Below are positions 34,535 through 44,278 of a stretch of 64,000 nucleotides of DNA, one piece after another. The stretch lies in contig CASFDK010000043.1 of the NCBI GenBank assembly GCA_949293415.1, positions 124,001 to 188,000 on the forward strand, written 5' to 3'. Each line of letters begins with the position of its first letter. The stretch's first letter is position 1. The notes under the pieces were generated by a model, which worked only from the letters and a program-made list of their open reading frames with translations, had not been told where the DNA came from and ran no database searches. The stretch is from an uncultured Verrucomicrobiota bacterium (GTDB lineage: Bacteria; Verrucomicrobiota; Verrucomicrobiia; Opitutales; Intestinicryptomonadaceae). The translations under genes and the position numbers were made by a program.

Positions 34535-36019
34535 TTATTTCAAGTTTGCGCTTCGGTCGGACGGAATTTTATAGTTCTTCTCTATCCGCGCGCGCGCCGA
34601 TTTCATTTCCTTTATGTCGATTATGGCAAATCCGTTGTCCTTGAATTCGAATTTGACGTATCCGTCTTTCTGTGCGTCTATTATTTCGGCAAGGTCTTTT
34701 AGACAGCTTATTTTTTTGCCGTTCACCTTTTCCAAAATGCGGTTTGCCATATTTTCGTATCCGATATTGACTTCGTCGCCCATAACCTGCGCGAGAACAA
34801 CAACCTCTTTCTTCCCGTCCTTGAGCGGTTCGCCCACGAGCGCAACAAGGTCCATTGGCGGATTGTCGGAGTTCCGCCATTCGTCGAGATAACTAAGCGT
34901 AAGCGGCGAGAATACGAATCCGCCTATGATGAAATAGTTCGGCGTTTTATCGTACATGCGCGGAGCGACGGACAGGCGCGGATAAGTGAGTTTTGCGGTT
35001 GCGGCAAATTCTTTGCCGTCGCGCAGAACTTTCAAACCGACGGTTTCGCCGAACTGCTTTCTGTCGGATATGCTACTGTAGAGAACGTTTTCGCCCCTCT
35101 CGTTTTTTACCTTGCCGTTGTTCATTATCCTGAAGCCGTCGATTTCGAGGAGAACATCGCCAACCTTTATTTCGGGCGTGCTTTGCAGGGTGTCTTTTAC
35201 CTTGCATACGGCGATTCCGCTCTGGTCGTCGCGCATTTTGAAATATCGGCGCGTGCTCGGGTTTTCCAATGTCTGCGCCTCGAGGTCGAGCATCCCGAAG
35301 CCGTCAACTTTGCCGTCGGAAACGTCCTTCAGAAAATGGCGGATTACGTCGGTGTGTATCATATAGCCCACGCCTTCGGCGTTGCCCACCCCCTGAAATG
35401 CGATACCCGCAATTTTGCCGTCGAATATTACGGGGCCGCCGCTGTTTCCGGGGTTAATCGCCGCGTCGAGCTGCGCAGCCAAGTGGCTGTCGTAATAGGA
35501 ATGCGAATACTGAACGGTTTCGATTCGCGAAACAATCCCCTGCGTAATCGACACGCCGTCGCCGCCGAGCGGATAGCCCACCGCGAAAACCTGACTCTGC
35601 ACGGGCGGAGTTTCGCCGATTTCGAACGGCGTTATTCCGTCGAAAAATTTGGTGTCCTCAACCTTGAGCAGCGCGAGGTCGCACTGGTGGTTTACGGCGA
35701 AAACAGTTGCGGGCATCGGGAAACCGTCGTCGTTTTTCGAAATGGTTATCAGCTTGGCATCGGCTACATTGTGGGCATTTGTCAGAATGAGATTGCCCGC
35801 AATTACTACGCCCGTGCCGTTTCCCTTTTGCTGTCCGCCCGTGCGCCACGGCGAGAAGAAATCGGGCGAAGCGGCGGTCGCGTTGACCTTGACAACCGCC
35901 TTCAACGGATCGTTTTCCGCGGGCAACGCCTGTGCCGATGCTTGCGCTGGCATCGAAGAGGCAACGCAGGCAAGTCCCAAAATTGACAATAAAGATTTAA
36001 CAGTTGGTTTTCTTTTCAT
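34535..36019 (-). CDS. DegP/HtrA-like periplasmic serine protease with PDZ domain
   Basis: A 494-residue exported trypsin-like protease (S1C). The signal peptide is residues 1-30 or so (MKRKPTVKSLLSILGLACVA). The catalytic triad is visible as His in LILTNAHNVADAKL, Asp in NHQCDLALLKVED and Ser in DAAINPGNSGGPVIFDGKIA. A PDZ-like domain follows (KDTLQSTPEIKVGDVLLEID), then a further C-terminal region that may be a second divergent PDZ. It would degrade or hold misfolded envelope proteins. Family members are often called Do-like; I do not assign degP, degQ or degS. Confidence 0.88.
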   Translation of the reverse strand: MKRKPTVKSLLSILGLACVASSMPAQASAQALPAENDPLKAVVKVNATAASPDFFSPWRTGGQQKGNGTGVVIAGNLILTNAHNVADAKLITISKNDDGFPMPATVFAVNHQCDLALLKVEDTKFFDGITPFEIGETPPVQSQVFAVGYPLGGDGVSITQGIVSRIETVQYSHSYYDSHLAAQLDAAINPGNSGGPVIFDGKIAGIAFQGVGNAEGVGYMIHTDVIRHFLKDVSDGKVDGFGMLDLEAQTLENPSTRRYFKMRDDQSGIAVCKVKDTLQSTPEIKVGDVLLEIDGFRIMNNGKVKNERGENVLYSSISDRKQFGETVGLKVLRDGKEFAATAKLTYPRLSVAPRMYDKTPNYFIIGGFVFSPLTLSYLDEWRNSDNPPMDLVALVGEPLKDGKKEVVVLAQVMGDEVNIGYENMANRILEKVNGKKISCLKDLAEIIDAQKDGYVKFEFKDNGFAIIDIKEMKSARARIEKNYKIPSDRSANLK

Positions 36020-36247
36020 TTCAATAATCTTTCGCTATTTTATTCGCAAAAAATCGCCAAAACTTCCGTTCTTATTCTCACGAATTACATTGCATTACAT
36101 TTTAATGCAAGCACGAATTAATATATTTTTTTGGGGGAAGATTTTTTCCGTTTTAGCGAAGAATGTTTTGAAGAACGAAAACTGTATGAGAAAAACACAG
36201 ACATACCCGCCGCCGCTCAAATCGGGCGCAGGCACTTCCACGCCGCC

Positions 36248-36490
36248 CTATTTTTTTGAAAGGACTTTTTTTGCGGCATCGCGCTTTAACTTGTCCAAAT
36301 CTCTGGCGGGAATGACCGAAATGGGCAGGACAACGCACTTGTGCTTGTTGTAGTAATCGACAAACGACAGCAGCGACTGGCGGACGACCTCGGAGATCGA
36401 AAACCCAGTTTCGGTCTGTATTTTGGTCAAACTTGTTTTGAGTTCGTCGTCGACGCGCAAGATAATGTTGGATGTCAATTTGGGCTTCAT
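36248..36490 (-). CDS. ribbon-helix-helix DNA-binding protein
   Basis: An 80-residue protein with an Arc/MetJ-type ribbon-helix-helix fold at residues 1-50 (NIILRVDDELKTSLTKIQTE, then GFSISEVVRQSLLSFVDYY). The basic tail ends in KKVLSKK. Such proteins are small repressors or antitoxins; no toxin gene is beside it. It diverges from the membrane-protein operon beginning at 36573 and may control it. The upstream 36020-36247 region holds nothing I can identify. Confidence 0.75.
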   Translation of the reverse strand: MKPKLTSNIILRVDDELKTSLTKIQTETGFSISEVVRQSLLSFVDYYNKHKCVVLPISVIPARDLDKLKRDAAKKVLSKK

Positions 36491-36572
36491 TCGGAAAATC
36501 CTACCAACTTAGAACCAATTACAAAGTTTTTACTTGCACTACAAAACATCGCTCGTATATACAAAATAGAAT

Positions 36573-37415
36573 ATGAATACAAAATCAGAAGAAACCATCG
36601 GAGGAAAAAATAGCTTAAACAAAGTTTCGCTTACAATAGCCCTTGTATTACTTGCTATTATTTTAATTATGTCTCTTATTGGGACATTTATGATAGGGAG
36701 ATCTTCTGTCACGACTACCACTACAATAATTTCCGAACCTAATCCAACCAAGGTATCATATGTACTCAGCGGAGTAGATAAACTTATCGTAGCCGAATCA
36801 ATCATCAGATTTACCGACACCCACCCAATTACGCACAAGTGGAAAAAATTCGGAATGAGTTTTGAAAAAAAAATTCAATACCTAATTACACTCGATGCGA
36901 TATATCAATACTATGTAAAATTTGGAGATTTTGATTTAACAATAGAGAATGGATTAGCCTACGTTTATGTAAACCCGCTTATCCTTAATGAGCCTGTAGG
37001 TTTCCATAACCAAGAGATAAAAGAATTGACCGAAGAAGGATGGTTACGTGTATCGAGCAAAGAGAGGCTGGAAAAGTTAAATAATGATTATTTTAAATCT
37101 GGCAAGTTACAGGAAAAACTTACCGAACAAGGGAAATTGGAACTCAACAATGCACAGCGCGTCGCAAAAGAAAGTATAGCAGAGATAATGGTGACCAAAA
37201 TTTTTCCTTGGATGGGAGATATAAATATCAACGACCCGTCAAGGGTCATCGTAAAATTTGAGCGGTGTCCGCAAGAAACAGTAAAAAGTTTGGAAGGAGT
37301 TGAACTAAAATCTCCCAATAGCACGGAAAACAAGATGATTGAATCCCCCAAGAGCACGGATTTGCCCCTTGAAGAATTAAAGCTCGAATTTGATCCTAAT
37401 TCTGTGATGTTGTAA
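36573..37415 (+). CDS. membrane-anchored protein of unknown function (possibly DUF4230-like)
   Basis: A 280-residue protein with one N-terminal membrane helix (about residues 18-46) and a large outer domain. The segment with LTIENGLAYVYVNPLILNEP followed by helices rich in EKLNNDYF and EQGKLELNNAQRVAKESIAE loosely recalls DUF4230 proteins, but I am not certain. The C-terminus is Pro/Ser/Glu-rich. It is the first of four consecutive plus-strand membrane-protein genes and diverges from an RHH regulator. Composition is more AT-rich than the flanking backbone. Confidence 0.5.
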   Translation: MNTKSEETIGGKNSLNKVSLTIALVLLAIILIMSLIGTFMIGRSSVTTTTTIISEPNPTKVSYVLSGVDKLIVAESIIRFTDTHPITHKWKKFGMSFEKKIQYLITLDAIYQYYVKFGDFDLTIENGLAYVYVNPLILNEPVGFHNQEIKELTEEGWLRVSSKERLEKLNNDYFKSGKLQEKLTEQGKLELNNAQRVAKESIAEIMVTKIFPWMGDININDPSRVIVKFERCPQETVKSLEGVELKSPNSTENKMIESPKSTDLPLEELKLEFDPNSVML

Positions 37416-37441
37416 GCAACGCGAAAACACACGCTAAATAC

Positions 37442-37669
37442 ATGAACAGCTCAAAATACACAAATCGTCCTCGCGTGGTCGGAAATGGGTTCGTGATATC
37501 GCCATTGATAATAGTTGCCGCCGCCGTCGCAATAGGTATCCTAATGATATCTGCGACCGTCAGCGGAAAACTTGCTACAATGAGTATCCCTTGGTGGGGG
37601 TATTGTAGTTTTTTAATGTTCACAACGGTTATTGTTGTATACATAATCAGAAAGGTATGTAAAAAATGA
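37442..37669 (+). CDS. small two-helix membrane protein
   Basis: A 75-residue protein with two predicted membrane helices (about 15-38 and 45-70). No family recognised. It overlaps the next gene by ATGA (37666-37669), which supports real translation and coupling. It follows the preceding gene by 26 bases. Confidence 0.6.
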   Translation: MNSSKYTNRPRVVGNGFVISPLIIVAAAVAIGILMISATVSGKLATMSIPWWGYCSFLMFTTVIVVYIIRKVCKK

Positions 37670-38139
37670 AAAAATGGCTCTACGATTCGGTTGTAAAGTA
37701 TTGTGGCGAAGACCTACAAGAAGTTAGGAACGATGCAGCAAACAAACTCGGGGTTATATTTTTCTTTGTCGCAATATTGACATCGCTGCTTGTCTTTTTA
37801 TTGCCCAAGATGCTTCCGATTTTAAAATCAAAGCTAAAGTTTTCAAATGAGACTCTGCATAAGCTCACAATCGCCGTTGTAGTTCTTATTTCGTTATTAT
37901 TTCTTGTGGGTATTTACTTCGTCGAAATGCCATGTTCCGGCGTCTGCGCAATTCTCTACTTGTTGATTGTTTCGTCGATTCCGGTAGCCAAGCTTTTGCG
38001 CTCGATAAAAGAAGACGATCTTCTGTCGTCAAAATTGTACATAGGACAAATTCGAGCATTTTATACAATAGTGTTAATAATATTGTTAACATACCAGATT
38101 GTTTTAAATATGCTAGATTTCAGTAAAATCCCCCATTAA
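37666..38139 (+). CDS. multi-pass membrane protein of unknown function
   Basis: A 157-residue protein with four predicted membrane helices (about residues 27-47, 65-87, 91-110 and 130-150) separated by short charged loops. No family recognised. Its start overlaps the upstream small membrane gene, so the two may form one complex. Confidence 0.6.
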   Translation: MKKWLYDSVVKYCGEDLQEVRNDAANKLGVIFFFVAILTSLLVFLLPKMLPILKSKLKFSNETLHKLTIAVVVLISLLFLVGIYFVEMPCSGVCAILYLLIVSSIPVAKLLRSIKEDDLLSSKLYIGQIRAFYTIVLIILLTYQIVLNMLDFSKIPH

Positions 38140-38154
38140 GCGTGCGTTTCGAGA

Positions 38155-38568
38155 ATGAAAAAATACTATTTCTTTTCGAGCTATTTCGATGTGTTTGCGA
38201 ATGTCCTCGCGGGGCTATTTGTTCTTGTTGACAATTTTTCGTACGACGAACGGGGGCTTGCAATAAGCCCGTCGGCGGCAATCCATCTGGGCGCGTGGGG
38301 CGTTTTGTGTTATCTCTGGCTTGTATTCATCACGAACCGCGGCAGACCGATAAGTTCGGTTTTTGCCGTTCCCGTCAAGATGTTGTTGACGGCTGTGTTT
38401 TTTCTGTCGAGTGCGGGCGTGGTTTCGGCGATATTCAAAAAGGACGCCCCGATAACCGAAAGAGCCGCAAAAGGGATAATCTCCGCCCTGTTCTTTTGGT
38501 TGGCGAGAAAAACAATTAAAAGCGTAGACGTCGGTGCGGGCTTCGAAAAGACCAACCCGCGCCGATAA
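38155..38568 (+). CDS. multi-pass membrane protein of unknown function
   Basis: A 137-residue protein with about four membrane helices (near residues 11-28, 41-60, 70-95 and 104-120). Its composition returns to the GC-rich backbone style, unlike the two genes before it, so it may belong to the host and the others may be insertions. It is followed by a hairpin at 38552-38584 that overlaps its stop. Confidence 0.55.
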   Translation: MKKYYFFSSYFDVFANVLAGLFVLVDNFSYDERGLAISPSAAIHLGAWGVLCYLWLVFITNRGRPISSVFAVPVKMLLTAVFFLSSAGVVSAIFKKDAPITERAAKGIISALFFWLARKTIKSVDVGAGFEKTNPRR

Positions 38569-38584
38569 ACATCGGCGGGTTTGG
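38552..38584. terminator. hairpin between convergent genes
   Basis: A stem of about 14 base pairs with one bulged G (38552-38565 with 38571-38584) and a short AAAC-containing loop. It overlaps the end of the plus-strand membrane gene and lies 24 bases past the minus-strand beta-mannosidase stop. T-runs are weak on both sides, so it may act as a weak or factor-assisted terminator. Confidence 0.5.
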
Positions 38585-38607
38585 TAATAAGGCTTGTCGA
38601 ATTCCCG

Positions 38608-40887
38608 CTACAGGTTGCTGTCTTTTTTTACGGCGAACGAGTATTTCGAATTGTATTCGGGGTGTCCGTCAACTTCGAGCAGGAAGTCGAACCTGTCGGT
38701 CTTCGACAAATCGGGAAGAACGAAAGTCGCCCGCGGTCCGAGAACGTTTTTATTCGCTTCCGCAGGCGGGCAATTCCACGTTAGCACTTTCGTCTTTTTC
38801 CCGTCGATTAAAACGTAGGCGTTAATGTCAAGAGCGTCCACCTTTTTAAAGGAGTCGTTTAGCAGCGCAATTTCCGCGCTGAATTCGTCGCCCGAATACC
38901 AGTTGAACTTCGGGAATCTTGCGCTTGCGAGCACAGGACGGCACGAGTCTTTCACCGCCTCGAATGCGGGCTTTTTTATATCGGGATAAGCAACGATTGA
39001 ATTGTTTGCAACCGTCCGCCACGAATCGTTATAGCACCAATTTATTACCATCGAACAATGCGGCTTCTGTCGCCGCGCCTCTTCGAATATCGCCTTGTAG
39101 CCCTGTACCTGCAGAAAGTTGCTCTTCTCGACCATATCTTCGAGCGACTCGGGCTTATCTCTGAAAACAAGTTCCAAGTCGGGTAGGCAAAGCCACCTGT
39201 CGGGTCCGAACGCGTTGAAGCCGTGGTGCGCAATCCAAGATTTTGTGGGCTTGATTTGCCGAAGTTCGTTTTCGGGAATGACCTTTTTGATTACCCCAAT
39301 CGGCGAAATCGACGGCACGCCGAATTCCGTATAGGCAACGGCGTTGAAGTCGCGGAAATAGTTAATCATCGTCTTTTTGTCGCGCGGGTGGAAGAAATAG
39401 TAGGGACCGTGCATTACGCCGTTCATAGGCGACGTGTAGAGGAACGGAGTCTTTCGGTCGAACTTATAGCAAATTGCGTTTAGCAGGCGCAGTGCGTAGC
39501 TTTGGTCATCCATTCCCGACCACTTCTGGAAAAGCTCATTGCCGCCGCACCACATGGCAAGCGACGCGTGTCGGCGCACGCGCCTGACAATCGAAGTGGC
39601 CTCGCGCTCGAGAACATCTAAGTAGCGGTCGTCGTTTTTGTAGTTGTTGCACGCGAGCGGGAATTCCTGCCAGACCAAAATTCCGTACTTATCGCACGCC
39701 TCGAAAAACGACTCCTTGTTGACGAGCGCACCGCCCCAACATCTGAAAATATTGAAATTTGCCTCCCTGCCGTATTTCACGAGCGTTTCGTAGCGTTCGC
39801 GTGTGATAGTGCCGTTGAACAATTCGGGGTTCACCCAGTTCGAGCCTTTTGCGAAAATGCGTCGGTTGTTTAGCAGAATCTGCATGGGGAATGCGGGACG
39901 CTCACCGCGCTTTGCCGTTGCGCCTTGGTATTCGCCGTCGTTGAGCACGAGGGAAAGTTTTTTGAAGCCGACTTTTTCGGAAATGCTCTGCAGTTCCCTC
40001 TTGTCCGAATCGAAAAGTTTGAGGTTGAAGGTATACAAGTACGGCTTTCCGTGGTCGTGAGTCCACCACAGATTCGGGTTTTCCAAAACGCCTTCGTCTT
40101 TCGAGGAAAAGCTTTTCGAATCTATCCGTCCCGATTTCTCGGCGGCGACTTTGCCGTTTTCGTCGAGCAGCCGCCACTGGTAGATGCAACCCTTCAGCGA
40201 CTTTCCCGAAAATTCGAGCGAAAGTTTTGCCGTCTTCAAATCGTCGGAAAGAACGTACGAAAAATACTGCTCGCCGATAAAAGAGCCGTTGCGGATTTCA
40301 AGCCCGGTTTCGTCCCAAATGCCGAGGCAGACCATCCGCGGATTCCAGTCCCAACCGTAGTTTACGGGCGGCTTAAAACTGCCGTCCGCCTGCGCACGGA
40401 AGTCGGCGGGGGCGAGTTTTGCGTCTTTGCCGCGCGATTTCGGCGCGGGATGGACTACCACTTTCAGCTCGTTGTTTTCGGCGAGAATGTCGGTAAGTTC
40501 AATGTTTACTGGTGTAAACATTCCCTCCTGCGAGAATATTTTTTTGCCGTTGAAAATTATGTCGAATTTGTAGTCTATGCCTTTCGAAACAAAGAAAAGC
40601 CTCTGATTGCGGTCGAGTTTGGGTTTGGGGAAATACGCGCGGTAGGTAAAATAGCAGTCCTCCAGAAATTCGTATTTTTTTATGTTGTCGGCATAGTCAA
40701 GTTCGGGGAGTCTTTTGCCCTTGCCGATGTCGAGTTGTACCGCTCCGGGGACGGTTGCGGGAAAATATTCCGACGGTTCTTCACCGTATTTCTCCGCATA
40801 ACCTACCCGCCAAGAAAGCGGCGTAATTTCGGCGTTCGCGCATATCGAAAAAAGGAGAAACAGGATGGAGACGGCAAGATTTTTCAT
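38608..40887 (-). CDS. beta-mannosidase-like glycoside hydrolase, GH2, secreted
   Basis: A 759-residue exported enzyme starting at the ATG 40885-40887 with signal peptide MKNLAVSILFLLFSICANA; the open frame to 41055 lacks coding character. Order: sugar-binding domain (PATVPGAVQLDIGKG, then DYKFDIIFNGKKIFSQEGMF), immunoglobulin-like domain, then the TIM barrel. The acid/base glutamate is in LAMWCGGNELFQKWSG near residue 400 and the nucleophile probably in AYTEFGVPSISP near residue 455. GWDWNPRMVCLGIWDE and NIFRCWGGALVNKESFFEAC are typical of beta-mannosidases. It releases beta-linked mannose from mannans or N-glycans. Confidence 0.9.
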   Translation of the reverse strand: MKNLAVSILFLLFSICANAEITPLSWRVGYAEKYGEEPSEYFPATVPGAVQLDIGKGKRLPELDYADNIKKYEFLEDCYFTYRAYFPKPKLDRNQRLFFVSKGIDYKFDIIFNGKKIFSQEGMFTPVNIELTDILAENNELKVVVHPAPKSRGKDAKLAPADFRAQADGSFKPPVNYGWDWNPRMVCLGIWDETGLEIRNGSFIGEQYFSYVLSDDLKTAKLSLEFSGKSLKGCIYQWRLLDENGKVAAEKSGRIDSKSFSSKDEGVLENPNLWWTHDHGKPYLYTFNLKLFDSDKRELQSISEKVGFKKLSLVLNDGEYQGATAKRGERPAFPMQILLNNRRIFAKGSNWVNPELFNGTITRERYETLVKYGREANFNIFRCWGGALVNKESFFEACDKYGILVWQEFPLACNNYKNDDRYLDVLEREATSIVRRVRRHASLAMWCGGNELFQKWSGMDDQSYALRLLNAICYKFDRKTPFLYTSPMNGVMHGPYYFFHPRDKKTMINYFRDFNAVAYTEFGVPSISPIGVIKKVIPENELRQIKPTKSWIAHHGFNAFGPDRWLCLPDLELVFRDKPESLEDMVEKSNFLQVQGYKAIFEEARRQKPHCSMVINWCYNDSWRTVANNSIVAYPDIKKPAFEAVKDSCRPVLASARFPKFNWYSGDEFSAEIALLNDSFKKVDALDINAYVLIDGKKTKVLTWNCPPAEANKNVLGPRATFVLPDLSKTDRFDFLLEVDGHPEYNSKYSFAVKKDSNL

Positions 40888-41062
40888 CTTTATTCGAAAG
40901 AAATTATAGGTAGATAATCGATTAACTAAACCCAACCGCGCGGACTTTGCAACAAAAAAACGTATATTTTTCGGGCTTGAAATCGGTTTGCGTACACTAA
41001 ACGTGCAAACCTGCGGGTACGCGAAACGCCGCCGCAATGTTACGCCGCCGCCCAACTCTACG

Positions 41063-41094
41063 CAAAAAAAAGGCGCACGCTAAACGTACGCCTT
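41063..41094 (-). terminator. intrinsic terminator of the PEP-CTERM protein gene
   Basis: A 10-base-pair stem with one mismatch (41070-41079 with 41085-41094), 5-base loop, then a T-run on the minus strand (41063-41070). It separates the PEP-CTERM gene from the beta-mannosidase gene downstream, so they are independent units. Confidence 0.85.
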
Positions 41095-41116
41095 CCGAAT
41101 TCTGCAACCGGCTTAT

Positions 41117-42940
41117 TTATTTGCGTCTGCGATATGCCGCAAATGCCAAGGCAAGCGCGCCGAAAATCGCCGCCCATTCGGCGGGTTCGGGCACTACCGC
41201 GCCGAGGTTGAACAGGTAGCCGTTCGAGTCAATGCTCCAACCATCGTTGAGGGCTTTGCCGTCCTTTGTTAAGCCGCTGATTTTCAGCGAGGTGTTCGCC
41301 ACGCCGAGCGAAATCGTGCCGTCAGCGGCGAGAATCGATTCGTTTATGCCGAGCTTTACGAGACCGTTTTCGAAGTCGGTGAAAATCAAATTGGAGTCAC
41401 AGTCGCGCGAGCCGGAGTACGAGCGCACATCCGTGAACGAAATCGACGAGCCATTGAGGACGATTTCGATGTTCGAAACGCGCAAAAATTCGAGCATGCC
41501 GAATTCGTACGAATCTTTTGCAAGTTCAAGGCGAGCGGTTGTGAGCAGTGCGCCCTTGCCGTTTACCAAGATATCCGCCTTGCTGGTGAGGTTTGCGCCC
41601 GAAGCGAGTTTTAAAACCGCTCTGCTCGTGCCGCTCGAATCATCATTCGAATTGTAGAATACGATCTTGGATGTGTCGATTTTCGAAGTGTCCTGAACGT
41701 CGAACGTGCCGCCGAGGCTTATGCAGAGGAAGTCGGTCGCAGTCGTAACCTTTGCCTTCGCACCGTTTTTGAGCGTTACCGTTTTGCCCGCCGTTGCGGC
41801 GAGAACGTACGCCGAAGAACCGCTGCCGGATGTAGCGACAACCGTGCCGCCGTCGACCGTCATATTACCGAGGGCATTGGTTACGCCGTGCTGACCCCCC
41901 GTGAGATTGAATTCAAGCGTGCCTTTTACCGTTGCCGTACCGCCGTTATTGAATATGTGATTTTGCGAACCGTCGCCGATAACCAACTTCGCGCCGTCGA
42001 GAACATTGAGCGTTGTGCGCGAACCTGCTGTGTAGGAGAAGACTTTCGCATAGTTAACGATGTTCAGAGCGGAATCGCGGTCGGTAGAACCGCCCGAGAT
42101 TCCCGACTTTGCAAGGGCTGTTTCGTTTGAGGTAAGGTTTACAGAACCGCCAGCCAGTTGAATTTGCGTATTTGCGCCTGCCGTTGCGGCGTTGACCGCG
42201 CCGTTGAAAGTAGCTTCGGTTATACCCGCCGAACCAAGCGCGCCTAACAATATGCGGTCGGCTACAAGCACCGAATTTGCGTCTTGAGTGAATTTTACGA
42301 AGTTCAGTTGCATACCGACTCCCTCGGCGAGCGTCATATTGCCGTTGAGGTTGAAAAACGGAGTTTTCGAACCTACCGACGAGTTTGTAACCACAAAGTT
42401 TTTGCCGCTGGCAAGACCGCTTGCGGTCAGGTTTACGCCCTCGCCCACTTCAAAGCCGCGGTCGATCGTGGTTGCGCCGGTAGCCGTCGAGGAATAACCC
42501 ATATTAAAACCCGAGTCTGCGTTCGAAAAATCGACAGTTGCCGAAGTCGCGCCATCGGCAAGCTTAAACTTGTAAATAAGCATTACATTGGAGGTTTCAT
42601 TGAAAATAAAACTATCACCGCTGTTCCCCTTCTGGTTCGTCAGTCTGAGGGTGGAGCCTTCTTCAAGCAACGTTACCATATTGTTGAACTGACCGCCGCC
42701 TCCGCTTGCATACAATCTTTTGAAAGCAGCCGTAGTGTTTGCGGCGACCTTTACGTAGTAGTCTTTGAGACCGCGCTCTTCGGTGCCGTTGACTTCGTTT
42801 GCCTTCCAGAGAATGTCATCGGCGGCCGGAGTTATATATGGCGCGTTGTCGGGAGTGTCCGTGGCGTTTTTGATTTCGTACCACGCAAACGCGGGCGCGG
42901 CCATTGCCGCCGCAGAGAAGAGAACGATTAGCTTTTTCAT
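41117..42940 (-). CDS. PEP-CTERM surface protein with autotransporter-like repeats
   Basis: A 607-residue exported protein starting at the ATG 42938-42940 with signal peptide MKKLIVLFSAAAMAAPAFAW. The body is a Gly/Ala/Thr-rich beta-helix with repeated phrases such as GGTATVKGTLEFNLTGGQHG and TAGKTVTLKNGAKAKVTTAT, like passenger domains of autotransporters. The C-terminus VVPEPAEWAAIFGALALAFA followed by RRRK is a PEP-CTERM sorting signal: PEP motif, one helix, basic tail. It would be processed by an exosortase, none of which lies in the window. Likely displayed on or released from the cell surface. Confidence 0.85.
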   Translation of the reverse strand: MKKLIVLFSAAAMAAPAFAWYEIKNATDTPDNAPYITPAADDILWKANEVNGTEERGLKDYYVKVAANTTAAFKRLYASGGGGQFNNMVTLLEEGSTLRLTNQKGNSGDSFIFNETSNVMLIYKFKLADGATSATVDFSNADSGFNMGYSSTATGATTIDRGFEVGEGVNLTASGLASGKNFVVTNSSVGSKTPFFNLNGNMTLAEGVGMQLNFVKFTQDANSVLVADRILLGALGSAGITEATFNGAVNAATAGANTQIQLAGGSVNLTSNETALAKSGISGGSTDRDSALNIVNYAKVFSYTAGSRTTLNVLDGAKLVIGDGSQNHIFNNGGTATVKGTLEFNLTGGQHGVTNALGNMTVDGGTVVATSGSGSSAYVLAATAGKTVTLKNGAKAKVTTATDFLCISLGGTFDVQDTSKIDTSKIVFYNSNDDSSGTSRAVLKLASGANLTSKADILVNGKGALLTTARLELAKDSYEFGMLEFLRVSNIEIVLNGSSISFTDVRSYSGSRDCDSNLIFTDFENGLVKLGINESILAADGTISLGVANTSLKISGLTKDGKALNDGWSIDSNGYLFNLGAVVPEPAEWAAIFGALALAFAAYRRRK

Positions 42941-43164
42941 AGTGTGTGTTTGGTTAAACTGGGGTAACACACAATGAGTTAGAACCGATTGGCGGGACTT
43001 GTCAAGCGGTTAAAATGAAGATTATCGGACAAAAACAGGCGGGCGGAATCGGGCGGAAAATCGGACGCGCAAAAGCCCCCGATTCGGCGCACGAAAAAAA
43101 ATTGAAAAAAAAGCTTTTCAAACGCGGAGTCATCGTATTTCTTCTGTGCTTTTCTATTTGAAAA

Positions 43165-44268
43165 ATGGGAGAGTTTTTCGAGTTTAAAAATATTGAAAAA
43201 TATTACGGAGACGTGCACGTCGTAAAAAACGTGAGCTTCGGCGTCCGCTGTGGGGAAGTGTTTTCGCTTCTCGGTCCGAGCGGTTGCGGCAAAACCACAA
43301 TGCTCAGAATCGCGGGCGGCTTTGAAGACCCCGAAAGCGGCGAAGTGTTTCTCGATTCCGTCAATATTACCGACCTTGCGCCGAATAAGCGCAAAATCAA
43401 CACGGTTTTCCAGAACTACGCCCTCTTCCCCCATATGAGCATTTGGGACAACATCGCCTTCGGCCCGAGAACCGCGGGTATGCCCGAAGACCAAGTTTCT
43501 AAAAAGGTCGAAAAAATGCTCGAAATTATCCGTCTCGAAGGGCACGGCTCGCGTATGCCCAATACCATAAGCGGCGGACAAAAACAGCGCGTGGCAATAG
43601 CAAGGGCACTTATCAACAGCCCGAAACTCCTGCTCCTCGACGAACCGCTTGCGGCTCTCGACCTCAAGCTGCGCCAGTATATGCTCCTCGAGCTCGACCG
43701 AATCCACGACGAAGTCGGCACTACATTTATATATGTCACCCACGACCAGGGCGAAGCGATGAGTCTTAGCGACCGCATCGCGGTAATGAACGGCGGGGTG
43801 ATAGAGCAAATCGGCACGCCCGCCGAAATCTACGAAAATCCGCGCACGAAATTCGTGGCGTCGTTCATAGGCGACACGAACTTCTTCGACGGCAAAATCG
43901 TGGGGCAAATCGACGGCGAAAACTGCAGGATTGCGATGGACGGCTTGGGCGAATTCCCCTCGTTCAACGAACACAAACTTTCGAACGGCTCGAAGGTCAC
44001 CGTCAGCATCCGCCCCGAAAAATTCAGAATTTTCGGCAGCAGAAAAGAGGCGGAAAACCTCAATGCGATCGAAGCCGAAGTCATCGACATTGTTTATCAG
44101 GGCGCGCAGACGCGCTATTGGGTGCGCGTCAACGAACACCGCATCAACGTGCTTTCGCAACACAACCGCTGCTATCTCGACTACAAACAGCCCACATGGG
44201 GCGACAAAGTCTGGGTGGCGTGGCACCGCGACGACGTGACGACAATCCCCGCAGAATCACCCCATTAG
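43165..44268 (+). CDS. potA: spermidine/putrescine ABC transporter ATP-binding protein
   Basis: A 367-residue ABC ATPase that powers polyamine import. Walker A GPSGCGKTT is near residue 39, signature ISGGQKQRVAIARAL near 133, Walker B LLLLDEPLAALD near 154, switch His in YVTHDQGEAMS near 190. The C-terminal TOBE domain follows (VSIRPEKFRIFG). It leads a four-gene operon with 10 bases to potB. The substrate is inferred from the whole operon; other polyamine or opine transporters are possible. Confidence 0.9.
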   Translation: MGEFFEFKNIEKYYGDVHVVKNVSFGVRCGEVFSLLGPSGCGKTTMLRIAGGFEDPESGEVFLDSVNITDLAPNKRKINTVFQNYALFPHMSIWDNIAFGPRTAGMPEDQVSKKVEKMLEIIRLEGHGSRMPNTISGGQKQRVAIARALINSPKLLLLDEPLAALDLKLRQYMLLELDRIHDEVGTTFIYVTHDQGEAMSLSDRIAVMNGGVIEQIGTPAEIYENPRTKFVASFIGDTNFFDGKIVGQIDGENCRIAMDGLGEFPSFNEHKLSNGSKVTVSIRPEKFRIFGSRKEAENLNAIEAEVIDIVYQGAQTRYWVRVNEHRINVLSQHNRCYLDYKQPTWGDKVWVAWHRDDVTTIPAESPH

Positions 44269-44278
44269 TGTACCCGAA

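Noticed and set aside
36248..36490. RHH gene considered as half of a toxin-antitoxin pair
   Set aside because: No small toxin-like frame lies next to it on the same strand; the neighbours are a protease on one side and divergent membrane proteins on the other.
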